DNA of 48,277 nt from Lachnospiraceae bacterium (lineage in GTDB: Bacteria; Bacillota; Clostridia; Lachnospirales; Lachnospiraceae): contig JAQYIU010000052.1 of the NCBI GenBank assembly GCA_028721415.1, positions 1 to 48,277 of the forward strand, in the 5' to 3' direction. Both the position numbers and the translations under genes were made by a program. Below the pieces are notes generated by a model. That model was not told the DNA's origin, did not search any database, and saw only the letters and a list, made by a program, of their open reading frames with translations. This document shows positions 17,222-24,035 of this stretch, in pieces. Each line of letters starts with the position of its first letter. Positions within the stretch are counted from its first letter, which is position 1.

Positions 17222-18532
17222 ATGAAAAAAGAATTGAAAATGAAAGTGCTTTTCTTTGGAATCCTTTTTGCGGTTCTTGTGGGAATTCTGCTGTTTTATT
17301 ACAGGCCGGGTAATTCCGTTTTAAAAGTAGGGATTTTTTACGGAAGTAACTGGGAGGTACCGGGAACCGTTCATTATGATATTTTTGATCAGGCGATAGA
17401 AAAGTATAAGAAGGAATACGGAAATATTGAAATTGAATACGAAGAGGGAATTCCTTCTAAGGATTATTCGGAGTGGCTTGCCGGTAAAATTCTAGAAGGA
17501 GATGAGCCGGATGTCTATCTGGTGATGGATGAAGATTTTTATTCTCTGGTATCTGTGGGAGCTTTGAAAAATCTTGATCTGCTTTTGTCGGACGATTCGG
17601 AAGCGGATTGTAACCTTTTTTATCAATCAGCTTGTCAGGCAGGAGAATATCAGGGGAAACAGTATGCTCTTCCTATGGAATGTAATCCGACACTGATGTT
17701 TGTCAATAAGACATTGTTGAAAAAAGAGGGAATTGAAGTACCAGATCATGATTGGACCTGGGATGATTTTTATGAAATTTGCAAAGAGGTTACAAAAGAC
17801 AGTGATGGAGACGGACGTATCGATCAATTTGGATATTGTGATTACACCTGGATTCAGGCAGTCTATTCTAACGGAATCCGCCCTTTCAATGAAGATGGAA
17901 CAGAATCTTATTTTACCGATGAGCGCTTTATCGAATCCATTCAGTTTGTGAAAAAATTGCAGCAGATTAATGATAATTACCTGGTGTCTTCGAATGATTT
18001 TGACCTTGGGAAGGTAGTGTTTCGCCCATTGAGTTTTTCTGATTATCGGACATATATGCCGTATCCATGGCGAATCAAAAAATACTCGGATTTTGAATGG
18101 AATTGTATCCCGATGCCATCAGGCCCGGAAGGAGATAACATTTCTTCCATGGATGTGCTGATGGCTGGGATCAGTGCCCGAACGACAAAAACCAGAGAAG
18201 CGTGGCAATTTCTTAAAATGTTGACCATGGACGAAGAAATTCAGAGCCTGGTTTACGCAGACACTTCAGGAGCTTCCGCTCTGAAAGCCGTCTCTACTTC
18301 TCAGAAAACGATGGAACTCCTGAATAAAGATACGCCGGGCGGACAAGATATTGATATGTCACTGCTTGATCAGACTATCGAACAGGCAGTGATACCGGAA
18401 AAATTCAAAACCTACCATGAGGTCTACGAAAAAGCAGATAATGATTTATCAGCACTGCTCATGTCCGAGGACGATATCAGCACATCCATGTTCAATCTCA
18501 AAAACGAAATAGATAAAATGATTCAACCATAA
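17222..18532 (+). CDS. Family 1 extracellular solute-binding protein, membrane-anchored
   Basis: A 436-residue MalE-like (type II fold) binding protein. An N-terminal hydrophobic helix (about 9-27) contains no cysteine, so there is no lipobox and the protein is probably held by an uncleaved anchor. The mature part shows the family pattern: KVGIFYGSNWEVPG, YSEWLAGKILEGDEPDVYLVMDEDF, NPTLMFVNKTLLKKEGIEVP and the hinge segment WTWDDFYEICKEVT. GTG (17219) and ATG (17222) are adjacent; ATG is taken, 9 bases after AGGAG. It starts 12 bases after the regulator gene and lacks any permease genes. Likely the second sensory subunit of the same unit (inference), or an orphan transport component. Confidence 0.85.
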   Translation: MKKELKMKVLFFGILFAVLVGILLFYYRPGNSVLKVGIFYGSNWEVPGTVHYDIFDQAIEKYKKEYGNIEIEYEEGIPSKDYSEWLAGKILEGDEPDVYLVMDEDFYSLVSVGALKNLDLLLSDDSEADCNLFYQSACQAGEYQGKQYALPMECNPTLMFVNKTLLKKEGIEVPDHDWTWDDFYEICKEVTKDSDGDGRIDQFGYCDYTWIQAVYSNGIRPFNEDGTESYFTDERFIESIQFVKKLQQINDNYLVSSNDFDLGKVVFRPLSFSDYRTYMPYPWRIKKYSDFEWNCIPMPSGPEGDNISSMDVLMAGISARTTKTREAWQFLKMLTMDEEIQSLVYADTSGASALKAVSTSQKTMELLNKDTPGGQDIDMSLLDQTIEQAVIPEKFKTYHEVYEKADNDLSALLMSEDDISTSMFNLKNEIDKMIQP

Positions 18533-18642
18533 GTCGGGCGTTCAAAATGAAGCGCAGCTCTTAAATATAATAATAAAGTAAGCGATTCTACGCATAATAC
18601 GGTATAAACTCTCTCTGCTATAGGGGAGGGCGGATTTATGAT

Positions 18643-18667
18643 ATTTGTCATATGGCATATGACAAAT
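18643..18667 (+). promoter_or_regulatory. Palindromic operator candidate upstream of fruK
   Basis: ATTTGTCATATG (18643-18654) and its exact reverse complement (18656-18667) flank a single G: a perfect 12-bp dyad. It lies about 120 bases before the fruK start and about 58 bases before a possible start site set by TTGAGT-17-TTAGAT (18678-18706). The spacing suits an activator. A second small dyad, TGCCGAT-AG-ATCGGCA (18741-18756), lies in the leader. Confidence 0.6.
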
Positions 18668-18784
18668 TTACAGGTAATTGAGTGACATTCGTTAGATGTT
18701 TTAGATAACAGACTTTGCTAATATATAGACACAACGAACGTGCCGATAGATCGGCAGTCGAATAGAGAGAGAAGGAGTGTTACA

Positions 18785-19696
18785 ATGATGATCTATACAG
18801 TGACATTTAATCCGGCGTTGGATTACATTGTGTTTTTGGATGAGATGAAGCTGGGAGATATCAATCGGGCAACAAGGGAGTCCATTTTTTATGGTGGAAA
18901 GGGAATCAATGTTTCCACAATATTAAATACTCTTGGTTTAGAAACAACCGCCCTGGGTTTCGTGGCAGGATTTACTGGGAAGGCCATTGAAGAAGGTCTG
19001 GCATCCATGGGAATGCGTACAGAGTTCATTCATTTACCGGAAGGAAATTCTCGCATTAACGTCAAGGTAAAACACGGTGATGAGACAGAAATTAACGGTC
19101 AGGGGCCGGTTATTACCGAAGAAGCCATTGAGGAATTGTTTGCCAAGCTGGATGCTTTGACCGAAGAAGATATTCTGATTTTGGCAGGAAGTATTCCAAA
19201 CACGTTACCGGAAGATATTTACGAGAAAATCCTTGCGAGACTGGAGAAAAAAGGAATCCGGATTGCAGTGGATGCGACAAAGGATTTGCTTTTAAATGTA
19301 TTGAAATATCACCCGTTTTTGATTAAACCGAATAATCATGAACTTGGGGAAATGTTCCATACTGCGTGTAAAACCAAAGAAGATATCGAGTACTATGCAA
19401 AAGAACTTCAGAAAATGGGAGCAAGAAATGTTCTGATTTCCATGGCAGGCGACGGTGCAATCTTGATCACCGAGGAGGGTGAGACCATTCAGATGGGTAC
19501 ACCAAAGGGTAAAGTGATTAATTCTGTGGGAGCAGGTGATTCCATGGTTGCGGGATTTGTGGCAGGTTACCTGAAAAATAACAGCTATGAAGAAGCCTTA
19601 AAAACCGGAACAGCAGCCGGTAGTGCCACTGCATTTTCTGAAGGATTGGCATCCATCGAAATGATTCAGGCAATGATGGAACAGATTGAAAAATAG
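18785..19696 (+). CDS. fruK: 1-phosphofructokinase
   Basis: A 303-residue PfkB-family kinase that converts fructose 1-phosphate, the product of the fructose PTS, to fructose 1,6-bisphosphate. Landmarks are VTFNPALDYIVF at the N-terminus, GGKGINVS (sugar-binding), KPNNHELGEMF and GAGDSMVAGF with the catalytic Asp. Frame-open codons continue upstream, but ATG 18785 (with ATG 18788 next) lies 7 bases after AGGAG and begins at the family's first strand. It is followed by fruA after 19 bases. Tagatose 6-phosphate kinase is the main alternative; the fructose PTS neighbour favours fruK. The usual fruR repressor gene is missing from this operon. Confidence 0.92.
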   Translation: MMIYTVTFNPALDYIVFLDEMKLGDINRATRESIFYGGKGINVSTILNTLGLETTALGFVAGFTGKAIEEGLASMGMRTEFIHLPEGNSRINVKVKHGDETEINGQGPVITEEAIEELFAKLDALTEEDILILAGSIPNTLPEDIYEKILARLEKKGIRIAVDATKDLLLNVLKYHPFLIKPNNHELGEMFHTACKTKEDIEYYAKELQKMGARNVLISMAGDGAILITEEGETIQMGTPKGKVINSVGAGDSMVAGFVAGYLKNNSYEEALKTGTAAGSATAFSEGLASIEMIQAMMEQIEK

Positions 19697-19715
19697 AGAA
19701 GAGAAGGAGCAGATT

Positions 19716-21647
19716 ATGAGAATTGTTGATTTACTGAAAAAAGAAGCGATTATTCTTAATGCAGATGTCAGCACAAAAGAAGAAATGCTGAATCTGCTGA
19801 TTGACCTTCATAAGAAAGCCGGAAATATTTCTGATACAGAGACTTTCAAAGAAGGAATCATGAAAAGAGAATCAGAAGGGCCGACCGCAATTGCCGATGG
19901 AATTTGTATTCCACATTCTAAGAATGAAGCGGTAAAAACTCCTGGTATTGCAGCAATCACAGTACCGGCTGGTGTGGATTGTGATGCTTTGGACGGACAA
20001 AATTCCGACCTGTTTTTCATGATTGCTGCACCGGCAACAGGTGCAGATGTTCATCTGGAGGCATTATCCAGATTATCCACCATCCTGATGGATGCAGAAT
20101 TCAGAAAAAAATTACTGACAGCAAAAGATATTGATGCTTTCTTAAATGCCATTGACGCAAAAGAAACAGAAAAATACGGTGCTGAAACAGAAACAACAGA
20201 AACGAAACCTGCGAAAACAGGTTACCGTGTTCTTGCTGTAACTGCTTGTCCGACAGGAATTGCTCATACCTATATGGCAGCAGAAGCACTGGAAGAAAAA
20301 GGAAAAGAACTGGGAATTCCGGTCAAAGCAGAAACCAATGGTTCCAGCGGTGCAAAAAATGTGCTGACAGACGAAGAAATCGCTGCCTGCGACGGTATCA
20401 TCATTGCGGCAGATAAAAATGTAGAAATGGCACGTTTTGATGGAAAACCATTATTAAAAGTAAAGGTTTCTGATGGTATCCATAAATCGCAGCAGTTAAT
20501 TGAGAAAATAGTCAATGGAGAAGCTCCGGTTTATCATCATAAAGGAGCAACAGGCGCATCTTCTGAAGAGGAAGGAGAAGGCCTTGGACACCAGATTTAC
20601 AAACATCTGATGAATGGTGTATCCCATATGCTGCCATTCGTAATCGGTGGCGGTATCCTCATTGCTATTGCGTTTTTATTAGATGATTACAGTATTGACC
20701 CGAGCAACTTTGGTATGAACACACCTCTTGCAGCTTTCTTCAAAACTGCCGGTGGTGTCGCATTTAACTTCATGCTTCCAATCCTTGCGGGATACATTGC
20801 CATGAGTATTGCCGACCGTCCAGGTCTGATGGTTGGTTTCGTAGGCGGATATGTGGCAAGTTGCGGAACAACATTTGCATCCTGTTTTGACTCCAGTATC
20901 TCACCGATTTCCGGTGGATTTATCGGAGCTTTATTCGCAGGTTTCATCGCAGGTTACCTGGTACTGTTCTTAAAGAAACTTACTGAAAAATTACCTGCAG
21001 CTATGGATGGTTTAAGACCAATGCTTATTTATCCGGTGGTCGGTCTGCTGGGAATCAGCGTGATCATGTTTGCCATCAACCCATTTTTCTCCTGGTTAAA
21101 CCAGTTATTATATAATGCCCTGGAATCCCTGGGTGGAGCAAACTCCATCATCCTGGGTATCATCGTAGCCGGAATGATGTCCATCGACATGGGTGGCCCA
21201 TTTAACAAAGCAGCTTATGTATTTGGTACTGCAGCTCTTGGTTCTCAGACAGAAAGCGGATATATGATTATGGCAGCCGTTATGGTTGGCGGCATGGTAC
21301 CTCCGATTGCCATTGCAATCTCCTCCTGGCTCTTTAAAAATAAATTTACAGATAACGACCGTAAAGCAGCACCGGTAAATGCTATCATGGGACTTTGCTT
21401 CATCTCCGAAGCAGCTATCCCTTACGCAGCGGGAGATCCTCTTCATGTTATCCCATCCTGTGTTGCCGGTTCTTCAGTAGCCGGAGCGTTATCCATGGCC
21501 TTCCAGTGTACTTTAATGGCACCTCACGGTGGAGTATTCGTATTCCCTGTTGTAGGAAATCCATTCATGTATATTATCTCCTTACTGGTTGGATCCGTTG
21601 TAGGCGCCGTATTGCTGGGTATTCTCAGAAAACCGGCTGCAAAATAA
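19716..21647 (+). CDS. fruA: PTS fructose transporter subunit EIIABC
   Basis: A 643-residue permease that takes up fructose and phosphorylates it at C1. Order: EIIA domain (1-150) with active His67 in GICIPHSKN; linker; EIIB domain with active Cys178 in VTACPTGIAHTYMAAEAL; EIIC membrane domain (about 285-640) with many helices and the substrate loop region GGPFNKAAYVFG. Phosphate must come from a His15-bearing HPr, which the HPr-like protein at 12802 cannot supply. ATG follows AAGGAG by 6 bases. Translation is probably linked to fruK. Mannose-type specificity cannot be excluded but the operon favours fructose. Confidence 0.93.
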   Translation: MRIVDLLKKEAIILNADVSTKEEMLNLLIDLHKKAGNISDTETFKEGIMKRESEGPTAIADGICIPHSKNEAVKTPGIAAITVPAGVDCDALDGQNSDLFFMIAAPATGADVHLEALSRLSTILMDAEFRKKLLTAKDIDAFLNAIDAKETEKYGAETETTETKPAKTGYRVLAVTACPTGIAHTYMAAEALEEKGKELGIPVKAETNGSSGAKNVLTDEEIAACDGIIIAADKNVEMARFDGKPLLKVKVSDGIHKSQQLIEKIVNGEAPVYHHKGATGASSEEEGEGLGHQIYKHLMNGVSHMLPFVIGGGILIAIAFLLDDYSIDPSNFGMNTPLAAFFKTAGGVAFNFMLPILAGYIAMSIADRPGLMVGFVGGYVASCGTTFASCFDSSISPISGGFIGALFAGFIAGYLVLFLKKLTEKLPAAMDGLRPMLIYPVVGLLGISVIMFAINPFFSWLNQLLYNALESLGGANSIILGIIVAGMMSIDMGGPFNKAAYVFGTAALGSQTESGYMIMAAVMVGGMVPPIAIAISSWLFKNKFTDNDRKAAPVNAIMGLCFISEAAIPYAAGDPLHVIPSCVAGSSVAGALSMAFQCTLMAPHGGVFVFPVVGNPFMYIISLLVGSVVGAVLLGILRKPAAK

Positions 21648-21664
21648 AGTTTGCCGACTACATG

Positions 21665-21697
21665 AATTATGTATCTCCTCCTTTTAATACATAATTT
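21665..21697 (+). other. Hairpin directly after fruA
   Basis: AATTATGTAT (21665-21674) and ATACATAATT (21687-21696) form a 10-bp AT-only stem. The loop contains CTCCTCC, which is complementary to a ribosome binding site. TTGTGTTTGTC follows. It is a weak terminator at best; the stronger one is at 21756. Confidence 0.45.
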
Positions 21698-21755
21698 TGT
21701 GTTTGTCATAAATTGTTGGAATCCCCTATTTCGACATATAAATGCACATTTAAGC

Positions 21756-21797
21756 AAAGGCTTCGTTCTGATGACAGAGCGGAGTCTTTTGTTTTTT
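21756..21797 (+). terminator. Rho-independent terminator of the fru operon
   Basis: AAAGGCTTCG pairs with CGGAGTCTTT (two wobbles) around a 14-base loop and is followed by TGTTTTTT. Confidence 0.7.
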
Positions 21798-21800
21798 GAT

Positions 21801-21887
21801 GACAGATGCCGATTAAAGCGAGAATGGCATTGCCTGTGCTCACAGTTGGCAAAGAAAACTGCCATAACCGCTCTGTCGGCGTCTGTT
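21801..21887. repeat. Conserved hairpin element, copy A
   Basis: The left arm ACAGATGCCGA (21802-21812) pairs with TCGGCGTCTGT (21876-21886). Inner pairs are AGCG/CGCT and TGGCA/TGCCA. Its right strand (21855-21887) matches copy B (30256-30288) at 30 of 33 positions, while the left strand varies with compensating pairs. No T-run follows this copy, so it is not a simple terminator. It lies between the fru terminator and the prfC promoter. Confidence 0.65.
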
Positions 21888-21901
21888 CCAACAACAAATG
21901 C

Positions 21902-21930
21902 TTGCGAAAACAGTGAAATTATAATATATT
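21902..21930 (+). promoter_or_regulatory. Candidate promoter of prfC
   Basis: TTGCGA (21902-21907), 17-bp spacer, TATATT (21925-21930); the leader would be about 53 nt. Confidence 0.6.
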
Positions 21931-21989
21931 AGAAAATTGAGTGAAATGAATGAAATACATGAATTTATGATAATGATAGGAGAAATATC

Positions 21990-23579
21990 ATGAGCAGAAT
22001 AGAAGAAATAAAGAAGCGACGGACCTTTGCAATCATATCCCATCCCGATGCCGGAAAAACTACCTTGACAGAGAAATTTCTGTTATATGGAGGGGCCATT
22101 AATCAAGCCGGTTCCGTGAAAGGAAAAGCAACGGCAAAACATGCCGTATCCGACTGGATGGATATTGAGAAAGAGAGAGGTATCTCTGTCACATCCTCCG
22201 TTCTTCAATTTGAGTACGGCGGCTGTTGCATCAACATTCTGGATACCCCGGGACATCAGGACTTCTCAGAAGACACGTATCGTACCCTTATGGCGGCTGA
22301 CTCCGCAGTGATGGTAATCGACGCATCCAAGGGTGTGGAAGCACAGACAAGAAAGCTCTTTAAGGTCTGTGCCATGCGTCATATTCCGGTCTTTACCTTT
22401 ATTAATAAAATGGACCGAGAAGCGAGAGACATTTTTGATCTTCTGGATGAAATCGAAAAAGAACTGGGAATTCCAACCTGTCCGGTCAATTGGCCAATCG
22501 GTTCCGGAAAACAGTTTGCCGGTGTTTATGACAGAGAGACACAGAAAATTGATCTTTTTGAGGATACTATGAAGGGAACCCGTATGGGAACCATGAAAGA
22601 AATCGCTCTGGATGATTCGGAAATCAGCCAGTATGTGACAGAGGAGGCTCTGGAAACGCTGACAGAAGAAATCGAATTGTTAGATGGTGCCAGTGCAGAA
22701 TTTGATCAGGAACAGGTGGATGCCGGAGAACTTTCTCCTGTATTTTTTGGTTCCGCTCTCATGAACTTTGGTGTGGAAAATTTCCTGAATTATTTCATGA
22801 AAATGACATCTTCCCCACTGCCCCGGACTTCAGATCAAGGCATCATTGACCCGGTGGAGGAAAAAGAATTTTCTGCATTTGTTTTCAAGATTCAGGCCAA
22901 TATGAACAAAGCTCACAGAGACCGGATTGCATTCATGCGAATTTGTTCCGGAGAATTTGAGGCGGGAATGGATGCCTTCCATGTGCAGGGGGGAAAGAAA
23001 GTTCGTCTTTCCCAGCCACAGCAGATGATGGCCAGCGAAAGAAAAATGATTGAGAAAGCTTATGCCGGAGATATCATCGGAATCTTTGATCCGGGTATCT
23101 TTTCCATTGGTGATACAATTACAACTTCACCGAAAAAATATACCTATGAGGGAATTCCAACCTTTGCACCGGAGCATTTTGCAAGAGTGCGCCAGGTGAA
23201 CACCATGAAAAGAAAGCAATTTATAAAAGGAATCAACGAGATTGCGCAGGAAGGTGCCATTCAGATCTTCCAGGAATTTAACACCGGAATGGAAGAAATC
23301 ATCGTGGGTGTTGTAGGTACCCTGCAGTTTGATGTGTTGAATTATCGGCTGAAAAATGAATATAATGTAGATATTCGTTTGGAAGGGCTGCCATATGAAT
23401 ATATCCGCTGGATTGAAAATACAGATATTGATCTGGATAGATTACAGGGTACTTCGGATATGAAGAAGATTAAAGATCTGAAGGGAAGACCATTGTTACT
23501 TTTCATTAACAGTTGGAGTATCGGTATGACTTTGGAAAGAAATGAAGGACTTATCCTTTCTGAGTTTGGAAAAGCCTGA
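21990..23579 (+). CDS. prfC: Peptide chain release factor 3
   Basis: A 529-residue translational GTPase that recycles RF1 and RF2 from the ribosome after termination. G1 is HPDAGKTTLTE near the N-terminus, G2/switch includes ERGISVTSSV, G3 is DTPGHQDFSEDTYRTL and G4 is FINKMDREARD. The ISVTSS and EDTYRTL forms and the length separate RF3 from EF-G (about 690 residues) and LepA. The C-terminal domain keeps VGVVGTLQFDVLNYRL. TAGGAG lies 8 bases before the ATG. It appears to be a single-gene unit. Confidence 0.94.
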   Translation: MSRIEEIKKRRTFAIISHPDAGKTTLTEKFLLYGGAINQAGSVKGKATAKHAVSDWMDIEKERGISVTSSVLQFEYGGCCINILDTPGHQDFSEDTYRTLMAADSAVMVIDASKGVEAQTRKLFKVCAMRHIPVFTFINKMDREARDIFDLLDEIEKELGIPTCPVNWPIGSGKQFAGVYDRETQKIDLFEDTMKGTRMGTMKEIALDDSEISQYVTEEALETLTEEIELLDGASAEFDQEQVDAGELSPVFFGSALMNFGVENFLNYFMKMTSSPLPRTSDQGIIDPVEEKEFSAFVFKIQANMNKAHRDRIAFMRICSGEFEAGMDAFHVQGGKKVRLSQPQQMMASERKMIEKAYAGDIIGIFDPGIFSIGDTITTSPKKYTYEGIPTFAPEHFARVRQVNTMKRKQFIKGINEIAQEGAIQIFQEFNTGMEEIIVGVVGTLQFDVLNYRLKNEYNVDIRLEGLPYEYIRWIENTDIDLDRLQGTSDMKKIKDLKGRPLLLFINSWSIGMTLERNEGLILSEFGKA

Positions 23580-23588
23580 CGCTTTTTA

Positions 23589-23617
23589 TTGACTTTCCAC
23601 CGGCAAAAAATTATAAT
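23589..23617 (+). promoter_or_regulatory. Strong promoter in front of a gene remnant
   Basis: TTGACT (23589-23594), exactly 17 bases, TATAAT (23612-23617). It begins 10 bases after the prfC stop. Only the remnant below lies between it and the terminator at 23930, so it would produce an RNA of roughly 340 nt. Confidence 0.75.
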
Positions 23618-23639
23618 AAATATATAAATTTCGTTTTTT

Positions 23640-23917
23640 GCAAAAGTTTTTTCAAAGATGTTGATTCGAAGCGGTGGTCTCAGTCGTCGGAAGATGCGGT
23701 GGATTACCTTCTGGAAAAACTGTTTCCGGCTTCTGAACCGGGTAATCTTGAGCATCAGGCCATTGCCAGAAGATTATTTGGTGTAAAGACCTGCTATATT
23801 GAGTCATTCTTCGATGCAGTGGAAAAAGATTATATCAGTCTTGACAATTATCTGCAAAAGGCACTGGAACTTCATGTGGACAATCTTGTAAGATTGAGAA
23901 CATTATATTTGAAATAA
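23640..23917 (+). pseudogene. C-terminal remnant of a tyrosine-phosphatase-like gene
   Basis: The open frame ends with AIARRLFGVKTCYIESFFDA and a tail DYISLDNYLQKALELHVDNL. This resembles, from memory, the last 60-70 residues of IphP-type protein tyrosine phosphatases (usual form: LFGVKPEYLEAAFDEI...GSIENYLKEALGL). The catalytic P-loop (HCxxGxxR) and everything before it are absent. The frame stays open upstream through the promoter without further recognisable similarity. A weak GTG start at 23699 could give 72 residues, but its ribosome site (GGAAG) is poor. I regard it as a decayed gene whose transcript may still be made. Confidence 0.55.
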
Positions 23918-23929
23918 TCAGATAGGAGA

Positions 23930-23964
23930 AAAACCAGGATTTGCATAATTCCTGGTTTTTTCTG
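23930..23964 (+). terminator. Rho-independent terminator after the phosphatase remnant
   Basis: AACCAGGA and TCCTGGTT pair around a 10-base loop, followed by TTTTCTGT. Confidence 0.85.
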
Positions 23965-24035
23965 TAATAGAAAATATTTTACTTTTCTGACAAATGGAAA
24001 GAAATTTGACTGAACACTGACCGGGAGGTGAAAAT

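Noticed and set aside
14215-18532. Ordinary ABC sugar transporter operon
   Set aside because: No permease or ATPase gene is present, and both binding proteins appear to be membrane-anchored.
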